A program made the position numbers and the translations under genes. The notes beneath the pieces were generated by a model. That model made no database searches. It worked only from the letters and a program-made list of their open reading frames with translations, and was not told the DNA's origin. Below are positions 26,377 through 33,976 of a DNA stretch of 64,000 nt, in pieces; position 1 is the first letter of the stretch, and each line of letters begins with the position of its first letter. Source of the DNA: an uncultured Bacteroides sp. (GTDB lineage: Bacteria > Bacteroidota > Bacteroidia > Bacteroidales > Bacteroidaceae); contig USAN01000010.1 of the NCBI GenBank assembly GCA_900552645.1, forward strand, positions 5,218-69,217, in the 5' to 3' direction.

Positions 26377-27129
26377 TTATTTATATAACATTCGCAGTAC
26401 AAACCATATATGGTGCAATATAGTACTGCAAATGCCATAATGGTTACTCATTATGTTAAATCTCTCCTTAAGCGATGCTTTATGATTTTGTGTAGTCATT
26501 CCTTCATTTAGGTAATCTATAATGGTGATGTGGGTGTTATGAAAGGTTGTCGAATCTTTCATGACCCTTATGCACCAATCAAAGTCGGCCGAGAAGCGAT
26601 ATTTTAGATTGTACATGTTTTTTATGGCTACTTCGCGCCTTGTCAGGAAGGCTTGATGGCATACTAGCATTCCATTTTGGAAACTTTTCCAATTAAGATA
26701 TTCCGGGGTTGACAGTCGTCGCATATGCAAAAAGTGTCCTTCTATATCAACAATTTGAGTCTCTCCGTAAATTATGTCTGGCAAGAAATTTTTATTTATA
26801 GATCGTACTATAAGAAACAGAGTTTCATCTTCATGAAGGCAGTCGCCTGCATTTAGGAAGCAAACATAATCGCCAGTTGCCAGTTTCAGTCCTTTGTTCA
26901 TAGCATCATACAAACCTTTGTCGGGTTCGCTTACCAACATAGATATATGCTTGCTGTAGCGATGTGCTATATCAAGAGTATTATCTTTTGATCCTCCGTC
27001 TATTATTATATATTCTACATTCTTGTAGGTCTGTGTAATAATGCTCTGGATAGTATTCTCGAGTACATTTCCTGCATTATATGTAACTGTTATGATTGAA
27101 AATTTTGGATGAACGTGTGTGTTATGCAT
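26377..27129 (-). CDS. family 2 glycosyltransferase
   Basis: 250 residues with a GT-A fold. The N-terminus FSIITVTYNAG, the nucleotide-binding DGGSKDNT and LVSEPDKGLYDAMNKGLKLATGDYVCFLNAGD are typical of GT2 enzymes of the WcaA type, with NAGD in the place of the metal-binding DxD. It probably adds one sugar to a growing lipid-linked glycan at the inner face of the membrane; donor and acceptor cannot be told. It is the last gene of the minus-strand glycan cluster, and its start overlaps the end of the previous gene by 8 bases. Confidence 0.88.
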   Translation of the reverse strand: MHNTHVHPKFSIITVTYNAGNVLENTIQSIITQTYKNVEYIIIDGGSKDNTLDIAHRYSKHISMLVSEPDKGLYDAMNKGLKLATGDYVCFLNAGDCLHEDETLFLIVRSINKNFLPDIIYGETQIVDIEGHFLHMRRLSTPEYLNWKSFQNGMLVCHQAFLTRREVAIKNMYNLKYRFSADFDWCIRVMKDSTTFHNTHITIIDYLNEGMTTQNHKASLKERFNIMSNHYGICSTILHHIWFVLRMLYK

Positions 27130-28384
27130 GCTTACCGGTTATCTTGTTGTATACTTCAATGTATTTCATCGCTATAGTACTTTCAGAGTAGGAGGATACT
27201 GCTTTTCGGAAAGCCTGTTCACTCAAATTTTCGTAATCTCCCTCCGTTAGAGTCCATTCTATACCGTTTGCAAGATCGGCCGACGATTTATATTCGGCTA
27301 TATATCCATTATGAAGATGATCTATCATTTGAGGTATTCCACCTACCTTGAATCCTACGCATGGTATTCCGCACGCCATTGCTTCTACTATTGTATTTGG
27401 CAGATTATCTTGTAGCGAAGGAGTAACGTAAAGATCGACCGCATTGTATACATCTACCAATTTTTTTTCGTTGTCAATATAGTTCATTGGATAAATAGGG
27501 AAAGGGAAAAGAGAAGAATACTGTTTCGATTCATTTCCAAATACCACTACACCTAGGTTGCTGCATAACTCAGGATTATTCTTTGTAAGTAATTTGCAGG
27601 CTTCTACCAGATAATCTATACCTTTTCTCTTGTCGGTTATCTTTAGCGAACCGAAAAGAATAAGTTTCCTGTCGGTAGGTAAATTCAGTTTTTCGCGTGC
27701 CTCTTTCTTATTCCTCGGCTTGAATAGATTAGTATTTATAGCATTAGGAATATTGGTTATATGCTGATTTTTAAGTAATGCACTCTCTTTTGCCATACTT
27801 TCTAACCATTTGCTGCATGCTACAAATGTAATATGCGCACTATTAAGAAGCTTTTCTTTCTTTTTGAAGGTTCGGTAAGATAAATCTCGTGAATGTCCTC
27901 TGTAAAGTAGTGGACAATTAGAGCACTGAATCTTGTATGCCTCGCAGTCGCCGGCATAGTGACATATTCCGGTAAACGGCCACATATCGTGCATCGTCCA
28001 TATTATAGGTTTATCCGATGCAATAATACTATCTATATCCTTTAGGGACAGCATACCTTGATTAATCCAATGAATATGAATTACATCTGCTTGAATGAAT
28101 TCGGGAAGAGATGTAATATCTGTACCTGTATTTGCAATGTCTACGGCAAAAAGATCATTTTTCTTGAAATCGTTGGCAGCCCATATTACTATGCGTTCCC
28201 ATATAAACTGCCATACTTTCCACCATGATTTCTTCATCCCCACTACACTTATCTTGTCGGTCTGTTTGTCGCGTACAAGCATTTTTGCTTTTATTCCGTT
28301 ATCTCTAAGTGCTTCCATAAGACGACCTGCAGCTATTGCAGCCCCTCCTATGCGTTCGGATGTATTAATTATAAGTACTCTCAT
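27122..28384 (-). CDS. family 4 glycosyltransferase
   Basis: 420 residues with a GT-B fold. The N-terminus MRVLIINTSERIGGAAIAAGRL carries the acceptor-side glycine loop. The C-terminal donor-side signature is clear: LFGSLKITDKRKGIDYLVEA, then LYVTPSLQDNLPNTIVEAMACGIPCVGF with the conserved E-x7-E element. Four cysteines in CHYAGDCEAYKIQCSNCP (about 145-162) could bind a metal or form disulfides; this pattern recurs in related polysaccharide enzymes. A TAACTTTG element lies in the 26-base gap before it, so it may have its own promoter as well as readthrough from upstream. Confidence 0.88.
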   Translation of the reverse strand: MRVLIINTSERIGGAAIAAGRLMEALRDNGIKAKMLVRDKQTDKISVVGMKKSWWKVWQFIWERIVIWAANDFKKNDLFAVDIANTGTDITSLPEFIQADVIHIHWINQGMLSLKDIDSIIASDKPIIWTMHDMWPFTGICHYAGDCEAYKIQCSNCPLLYRGHSRDLSYRTFKKKEKLLNSAHITFVACSKWLESMAKESALLKNQHITNIPNAINTNLFKPRNKKEAREKLNLPTDRKLILFGSLKITDKRKGIDYLVEACKLLTKNNPELCSNLGVVVFGNESKQYSSLFPFPIYPMNYIDNEKKLVDVYNAVDLYVTPSLQDNLPNTIVEAMACGIPCVGFKVGGIPQMIDHLHNGYIAEYKSSADLANGIEWTLTEGDYENLSEQAFRKAVSSYSESTIAMKYIEVYNKITGKHA

Positions 28385-28400
28385 GGCATAAAACTTTATG

Positions 28401-28408
28401 CAAAGTTA
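28401..28408 (-). promoter_or_regulatory. candidate internal promoter in glycan cluster
   Basis: On the minus strand this reads TAACTTTG (TAnnTTTG). It lies between two glycosyltransferase genes, 17 bases before the start of the second. Confidence 0.45.
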
Positions 28409-28410
28409 CA

Positions 28411-29511
28411 TTATTTGTAACAATTGTGATTTATTTCGGCAATGCTTTCTGTTATTTCGTGCGAAAAGATTTTTAGATTGAATCTATCTTGTGCCAGTTT
28501 TCTTGCTTTTTCTCCCATCTCTCTTGCCTCATCGGGGTGTGCACTTATGTAATCTATGGCTTTTATCCATCCTTCAATATTGCCATATTCTACTGTAATT
28601 CCTATTCCTTCGGCATCAATATCTATCTCGAAGTTTGGATTGCGCGAACATATTACAGGCATACCCAAGGCAAAGGCCTCTACAAGTGTAGTAAGTCCTA
28701 CGGTATAAGGAAAATCTAGACAGCATATTACAATGCATACTTTAGAAGCTACTTTTTTGGCAAGTTCGTAAGGTATTACTCCGTCGGTAAATGTTATATC
28801 TATATTATTCCTCACTTCAAGTTTATTAATAATATTGTCATACTTCAGACTGCCGCATGATTTTGCTATGTAAAGTTCAAGTTTCTGATTACTTTCATTG
28901 AATGCTTCTATCAGGGTTGGTATATCCCTGTTCTCTTTTCCTGTAGAAATAAATCCATCTTTATTCATTTTTGGAATCGATGCTTTTATGCTATCATAAA
29001 AATCAAGATCGGGCCCCCAATGAATTAATTTCATTTTTTCGCTATTCACTTTACCGGTCTTTATAGAATCGGCAATAAGTTTTTTACTGAACAAGAACAT
29101 CTTGTCTATTCCTTTATAGAAGAATCTAGATACTCTTTCGCGCAGTTTCCCCGACGATGATGTTACTGCCGTATGATGCCATACAACGATTGGTTTTCGG
29201 TATAATCCTAGAGCACGCAGGAAGATTATAATTTCCAATCCTCTAAAAGATGTTCCATACAGAACATCATATTTTTCTTGGCAAAACAGTATCTCTTTTG
29301 TTGCATATAGCATAAGTTTTATCCTTTGCTGAAAAGGTTTATAACGATGCATTACACATTCTATACCATCTTTTTCGAAAAGAGGCATTCCATACAGCAG
29401 ATGTCCTGGAAATTTCTTCTCCTTCCACTCCTCATAACTTTCGGTTGTAAGACGCGTATGATAAAAATATACAGTAGTGTGTTTTAATGTCTTTTGTCTT
29501 TCCTGAGCCAT
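28411..29511 (-). CDS. glycosyltransferase, GT-B fold (GT4-like)
   Basis: 366 residues. The C-terminal half has a GT4-like donor site (GFISTGKENRDIPTLIEAF, then TTLVEAFALGMPVICSRNPNFEIDI). The N-terminal half is less typical, beginning with a basic stretch and then YFYHTRLTTESYEEW. Related proteins occur in Bacteroidetes capsule and glycoprotein clusters. Substrates are unknown. The first 28 bases overlap the end of the upstream gene, which indicates coupled translation. A downstream Met would also remove the overlap, so the start is less certain than the rest. Confidence 0.8.
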   Translation of the reverse strand: MAQERQKTLKHTTVYFYHTRLTTESYEEWKEKKFPGHLLYGMPLFEKDGIECVMHRYKPFQQRIKLMLYATKEILFCQEKYDVLYGTSFRGLEIIIFLRALGLYRKPIVVWHHTAVTSSSGKLRERVSRFFYKGIDKMFLFSKKLIADSIKTGKVNSEKMKLIHWGPDLDFYDSIKASIPKMNKDGFISTGKENRDIPTLIEAFNESNQKLELYIAKSCGSLKYDNIINKLEVRNNIDITFTDGVIPYELAKKVASKVCIVICCLDFPYTVGLTTLVEAFALGMPVICSRNPNFEIDIDAEGIGITVEYGNIEGWIKAIDYISAHPDEAREMGEKARKLAQDRFNLKIFSHEITESIAEINHNCYK

Positions 29512-30521
29512 TTGTCTATTCTGTTTTTTACAGATTTTGTAATAATATCAAAATTGCCGTATTTCAAGTTTAAGAAAAGTTCTTCGAAAGAACGTCCTAT
29601 CTTAATGAATGGATGTCTCCATCCCATAATCTTGTATACACGCTTGCGATAATCAACATTTTCTATTATATATTTAGGGTGTCGAAGCGGAAATTCTACT
29701 TCATGTCTCTTCATAGTGAATATTCGGCGGTATCCTTTTGGAAGTGTATGTACTGAACCTGCAAAATGAGTAGAATCGGCTGTTGCTCCTAGATTGTTTA
29801 TCATATTCTTCGATGGAACTATAGCAAGCCCTGAACTGAATAGCATAGATGCCCAGAATATGGTTTCGTAAAATGCTTTTCCTTGTTCACGATGACGCTG
29901 ACACATATAGACGAAATCGTTTCGGTATTTTCTCTCTTTTATTATGCTTTTCAATTGATTCATGTTGAACTTATCGTCCAGAAAAGTATAATTCTCATCC
30001 CATTTGTCGACCACTCTCTTCCAACTGGCCCAGCCCCATATAGAAAATGTAGTCGAGAAGAAATAATCGTAAGGCATGTTTGCAGTAATTTCTTCATTAT
30101 TAAAACCTGCAATCATTGTTATTCTTTCATCATTTTCGTATTTGTCCAGCATCTCCTTACAGAAAGGGAAAAATGATAGTGAGGGTACATCATCGTCTTC
30201 TAGTACTATGCATTTGTCTACTATAGAAAAAGCCCATTTCTGCGATATATATTCTGAAGGATCGCATCCGTAGTTCTTTTCCTGAAACATAGTATGTACC
30301 TCGCATTCCCAGTCAATATCGGCAACGATCTTTCTGCATTCTTCTATGCCGGGAATGTCTTTTTCATTTCTAGGTCCGTCTTGATAAAGGAAGAGTTTAG
30401 ATGGGCGTGCCTTCTTTACCTCTTCGAAAACCTGTCCCAACTGTTTTGGGCGATTGAAGAAAAGTATCAATACGGCAACATCAGTAATGTATGGCAACTT
30501 GACTATATTATTTTTCTCCAT
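29484..30521 (-). CDS. GT-A glycosyltransferase (GNT-I/GT2-like)
   Basis: 345 residues. AVLILFFNRPKQLGQVFEEV opens a GT-A domain, and CIVLEDDDVPSLSFFPFCKEMLDKY carries the metal-binding acidic cluster typical of this group. DYFFSTTFSIWGWASWKRVVDKWDENY is the conserved acceptor-side block seen in related Bacteroidetes enzymes, some of which are annotated as hemolysin activation proteins without strong support. I read it as a glycosyltransferase of unknown specificity. It overlaps the preceding LicD-like gene by 14 bases and the next gene by 28. Confidence 0.82.
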   Translation of the reverse strand: MEKNNIVKLPYITDVAVLILFFNRPKQLGQVFEEVKKARPSKLFLYQDGPRNEKDIPGIEECRKIVADIDWECEVHTMFQEKNYGCDPSEYISQKWAFSIVDKCIVLEDDDVPSLSFFPFCKEMLDKYENDERITMIAGFNNEEITANMPYDYFFSTTFSIWGWASWKRVVDKWDENYTFLDDKFNMNQLKSIIKERKYRNDFVYMCQRHREQGKAFYETIFWASMLFSSGLAIVPSKNMINNLGATADSTHFAGSVHTLPKGYRRIFTMKRHEVEFPLRHPKYIIENVDYRKRVYKIMGWRHPFIKIGRSFEELFLNLKYGNFDIITKSVKNRIDKWLRKDKRH

Positions 30522-31368
30522 TATTTTCTTCTGTGTTAAATGATAGATAAGTAGGACGATGATTTTGCTGTTCTTCCTTAGGTATTACTCTTCTTAGTCT
30601 TGGGTAATGGTGATTGAGATAGGTTTCTAAATCGCTCGGAGCCATAACCTTCAGTGGCCCGAATTCTACTTCCTGCAAGTTTTCTATGCTATGGACAGAT
30701 ATATGATCTTTAGGCATTAAAACCATATTGTAATAAGTAGAACTAACTCCGTTAAACATGGACTGAGATAACCTGAGAAGACGGTATATGTTTTTTTTGG
30801 AAAGCAGCGATACACATAATCTATTAGCTAAACAAGGTAGCGGTCCGCGGTTAGTTGGATTATCTATCTCGCATTTACCAAAATATTTCCACATCCATAT
30901 CTCTTTGCCCATAAAGCAGCAATTAAGGAAGTTAGAAATAACCCTCTGTATTTTCTGTATAGTGTTGCTGTCTGGAACTTTGTCGAATGGAAACACATCA
31001 ATAAATATGCCTTGATGAGCCTTTATATGAGCAAAATCTTTCTCTACAAAAAGAGTATTCATTTTTCTTACTTTAGTGAAATAGTAAGGTGTATGAACAT
31101 CAGTATGTGGAGACTGAAGAAAATAATTGCTGTCCAGTTCATTGGGTGCAATCTTAATAAATTTTTCATAATTCTTTCGTGTCATTCCAATATCTATGTC
31201 ATCGTCCCACGGAAGAATTGCATTCTCGAAAAAGGCGCCTATAGCAGTACCCCCCTGAATGAAATAAGAGATATCATGTTTTTTGCAAACTCTTATTATT
31301 TCTGCCAGTATTTCATAAAGTTCCTTATGAAGTTGAGATAATTCTTCGGGAGTATATTCATTTGCCAT
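30508..31368 (-). CDS. LicD-family phosphotransferase
   Basis: 286 residues. LicD-family proteins move phosphocholine, or related phospho-alditol groups, from a nucleotide-linked donor onto sugars. The key block is SYFIQGGTAIGAFFENAILPWDDDIDIGMTR, condensed as IQGGTAIGA plus PWDDDIDIG, with its metal-binding acidic triad. HQGIFIDVFPFDKVPD follows. Inside a glycosyltransferase/flippase cluster it most likely decorates the exported glycan with a phospho-substituent. Which substituent cannot be told, and no choline uptake or activation genes are nearby. It has a promoter-like element (31394-31401) and starts a run of overlapping genes. Confidence 0.87.
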   Translation of the reverse strand: MANEYTPEELSQLHKELYEILAEIIRVCKKHDISYFIQGGTAIGAFFENAILPWDDDIDIGMTRKNYEKFIKIAPNELDSNYFLQSPHTDVHTPYYFTKVRKMNTLFVEKDFAHIKAHQGIFIDVFPFDKVPDSNTIQKIQRVISNFLNCCFMGKEIWMWKYFGKCEIDNPTNRGPLPCLANRLCVSLLSKKNIYRLLRLSQSMFNGVSSTYYNMVLMPKDHISVHSIENLQEVEFGPLKVMAPSDLETYLNHHYPRLRRVIPKEEQQNHRPTYLSFNTEENNGEK

Positions 31369-31393
31369 ATAGTAAAATATATAGGTTATATTA

Positions 31394-31401
31394 CAAAAGT
31401 A
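31394..31401 (-). promoter_or_regulatory. candidate internal promoter before the LicD-like gene
   Basis: On the minus strand this reads TACTTTTG (TAnnTTTG), 26 bases before the start codon, in the only sizeable gap (62 bases) of the cluster. Confidence 0.5.
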
Positions 31402-31430
31402 ATTTATATATACGATAAAAACAAAAAGAT

Positions 31431-32474
31431 TTATTTATGATTATTCAAGTATGCTTCGGCTATTTCTCCGCGTTTTGTTATTGGTAACTTCAATATATTC
31501 ATAAAATCTTTACTATGACAGTCTATCATCTTTATGTTGGGATATAATCTCTTGAAAAGGAAGAGGCTAGGGCCTGGAGTGATACTTCCCAAAAAGTTTT
31601 CCGATTTTTTAAGGACTTCCATAGATGCTATGAATCTTACCATCTGTTCTCGTTTACATTCCGAAGAGATATTTGTAAACTTGCTGTTTACATATCCATC
31701 TTCATTGAATTTACATAAAGTAAACCAGTTAGTATGTGGGCTGTATTTACAAAGTCGGGAATATATTTTGTAATCGTCGGTAAGAACAAAAACGTTTTCC
31801 GGATTTGAATAATTCTTAAGTTTATCGGCATAATACTCTGGCTCAAGAAGATTTACCTCGGTTACCTTATCGCCTCCGCGCACTTGACATCCTGTATATT
31901 TATCGGGCAGTGACAAACTTTCAATAAATCTATTTACCTCTTTCTTTGTATCTTTATTAAGATTCCAGGTTATATCTACCATTTTATTAAATGCATCAAT
32001 GTAATTGCAGTCAACAATCCCCAGCTCAGGTATGTTGTACAGGGTATCATGCCTGAACTTGATATTTTGATTGAGAAGGATAGGGTTTCCATACTTAACA
32101 AATAATGCAAATCTTCCTATAATGCCGTTGCATGTTACTTTAATCTTCCATTTTAAAAGATTAGCATTGTGTCTTTTTATACTAAGCTTTAGCAAGTTTA
32201 TGAAAGAAGGAATAGGATGTGTATTGTAACGGTGATGCAATTCATCAGTTGTTTCTTCACAAAAGGAGTCGAAATAGTCTGTCCATCCTTTACTGTACCC
32301 AAAGTTGGCATCGGCAGAATATAATTTAAACTGAACCTTATTCTGAAGGCACCATAGCATCGCATTAATCATGTAAGTATATTCAGTAAAGAAACCGGCA
32401 TCGATTCCTACATGGTAAATAAGTGTCTTTCTGAATGAACGATTAAGTTTACGATATTGTGATGTAATGTCCAT
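31431..32474 (-). CDS. fucosyltransferase-like protein of glycan cluster
   Basis: 347 residues, no signal or membrane segment. It begins with IYHVGIDAGFFTEYTYMINAM and later has GCQVRGGDKVTEV, which recalls the H-x-R-R-G/T-D-K donor-binding motif of alpha-1,6- and O-fucosyltransferases (GT23 type). NVFVLTDDYKIYSRL and SMEVLKKSENFLGSITPGPSLFL fit the later part of that fold. The assignment is tentative, since overall similarity to any one family cannot be judged here. It starts 1 base after the flippase stop, so the two are co-transcribed. Confidence 0.6.
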   Translation of the reverse strand: MDITSQYRKLNRSFRKTLIYHVGIDAGFFTEYTYMINAMLWCLQNKVQFKLYSADANFGYSKGWTDYFDSFCEETTDELHHRYNTHPIPSFINLLKLSIKRHNANLLKWKIKVTCNGIIGRFALFVKYGNPILLNQNIKFRHDTLYNIPELGIVDCNYIDAFNKMVDITWNLNKDTKKEVNRFIESLSLPDKYTGCQVRGGDKVTEVNLLEPEYYADKLKNYSNPENVFVLTDDYKIYSRLCKYSPHTNWFTLCKFNEDGYVNSKFTNISSECKREQMVRFIASMEVLKKSENFLGSITPGPSLFLFKRLYPNIKMIDCHSKDFMNILKLPITKRGEIAEAYLNNHK

Positions 32475-32475
32475 T

Positions 32476-33915
32476 TTATTTTTTCTTTAATAAATAGTCC
32501 ATGCTCTCTTTGAATGTTACAGAGCCACTGTATTTCATTATTAACATATATATTATGGCTGCTACTACTATGCGTGCTAACAATAAGAGCCATAGGTTGT
32601 CCAAAGGTTCTGTGATAAAGTAGGTAAGAGCCATTACTCCTCCCGATATAAAGGCAAAAGGAAGAATATCTTTCAGCGCTTGTAATATAGATAGATTTAT
32701 CTCTTTGCCTACAAAATAGTGCCAAATAAAAAGCCAGCCTATATTTATAGAGACGAAAAGAGATATCATTACTTTTATTCCCATGCTGTATACTAACAGT
32801 ATTGATACGAGTTGAACAATTCCAAGAGATATTATATTCCACATATATACGTTAGACTTACCTTTGCTTATTATAAGATTTGTATACAGAGTTGTAATTG
32901 GAATAAATGCTCCTCCTATGCAAAGTATCTGAAGTATCTCGGCACTGGGAAGCCACTTGTCGGTTATGGCAAGAGTTATGAATTGTGGTGCTATTAGTGA
33001 TAATCCAAACATAGCCGGAAATGATATAAATGCAGTGAACCGAAGCATCTTGCGAAATATGCGTTGCTGACGTTCATTATCGTCGGATGCCGATACCAGA
33101 ACAGGTTGAGCAACTCCGTTTACCATTCCCGATATTAATGAATGTCCCATATAACTCCATTTGTTGGCCTGAGTGAAGTAGCCTACCTGCTCACCATCGT
33201 AGAATTTTCCAAGTATCACCGAAAATATATTATTGTTTACGTGATTGAATATATTGGTTATAAGTAGTTTGCTGCTGAAAGATAGCATTCCTTTAAGTGG
33301 AGTGAAGTCTATGTGGAATGTTGGATGCCATTTGGATAAACGCCAATAAAATATGTTTATAGTTGTAATGTATATCAATGTTTGGGTAGCAATACCCCAA
33401 TATGCAAATCCAAGATAAGCCATCAATACAGCAATACTGCCCGACAGGGCTAAGCCTGTAGTTATGGCAATTGCCTTTTGCTTTACCATTAAATTGCGAA
33501 AGAAGTATGCACTATGTGCAATACCGAAGCTGGCTATGAAGAATCCTAAGAATATATATCTGGCAAGCCATGTAAGTTGGGGAGTGTTGTAGAAATCGGC
33601 AATTAAAGGAGCACAAAAGAAGAGTACTATGTATAAAGCTGCGCTCAGTAAAGTACTGAACCAAAATACAGCATTGTAATCCTTATGTGAAATATTTTTC
33701 TTGTTGGCTAATGCAGCAGTGAATCCACTTTCCTGCAGTGTGCCTGCTATAAGTGAGAATATGGATAGCATGCCCACCATACCATAATCTTCCGGAGAAA
33801 GTAAACGGGCAAGGAAAATACCGAAGAACAGATTTAGCAACTGTTGTATGCCATTACTAAATCCTCCCCACAAAAGTCCTTTTGCGGTCTTATCTTTCAG
33901 TGATTGTTCTGCCAT
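32476..33915 (-). CDS. polysaccharide flippase (MOP superfamily, WzxC-like)
   Basis: 479 residues with 12-14 membrane helices. The N-terminus GLLWGGFSNGIQQLLNLFFGIFLARLLSPEDYGMVGML is the standard opening of the polysaccharide-export family (here quoted in part: ARLLSPEDYGMVGM). It flips lipid-linked oligosaccharide across the inner membrane. With no polymerase (Wzy), chain-length (Wzz) or Wza-type gene beside it, the glycan may be a short oligosaccharide for protein or lipid attachment rather than a capsule; this is inference. It lies 61 bases after metG with a hairpin between, and I see no promoter element of its own. Confidence 0.9.
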   Translation of the reverse strand: MAEQSLKDKTAKGLLWGGFSNGIQQLLNLFFGIFLARLLSPEDYGMVGMLSIFSLIAGTLQESGFTAALANKKNISHKDYNAVFWFSTLLSAALYIVLFFCAPLIADFYNTPQLTWLARYIFLGFFIASFGIAHSAYFFRNLMVKQKAIAITTGLALSGSIAVLMAYLGFAYWGIATQTLIYITTINIFYWRLSKWHPTFHIDFTPLKGMLSFSSKLLITNIFNHVNNNIFSVILGKFYDGEQVGYFTQANKWSYMGHSLISGMVNGVAQPVLVSASDDNERQQRIFRKMLRFTAFISFPAMFGLSLIAPQFITLAITDKWLPSAEILQILCIGGAFIPITTLYTNLIISKGKSNVYMWNIISLGIVQLVSILLVYSMGIKVMISLFVSINIGWLFIWHYFVGKEINLSILQALKDILPFAFISGGVMALTYFITEPLDNLWLLLLARIVVAAIIYMLIMKYSGSVTFKESMDYLLKKK

Positions 33916-33936
33916 AGTTTCATAGAATAGAATTAT

Positions 33937-33966
33937 ATCCGGTTATCCAATAAAGAATAACCGGAT
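33937..33966 (-). terminator. hairpin between metG and the flippase gene
   Basis: ATCCGGTTAT (33937-33946) pairs with ATAACCGGAT (33957-33966) around a 10-base loop, 11 bases past the metG stop. The following minus-strand bases are A/T mixed rather than a clean T-run, so termination may be partial and the glycan cluster may receive readthrough from metG. Confidence 0.6.
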
Positions 33967-33976
33967 TTAATATATA

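Noticed and set aside
32408..32842. 144-residue reading frame overlapping the flippase gene
   Set aside because: It is on the same strand but in another frame, over a well-supported membrane protein gene. It has no start context or known domain.
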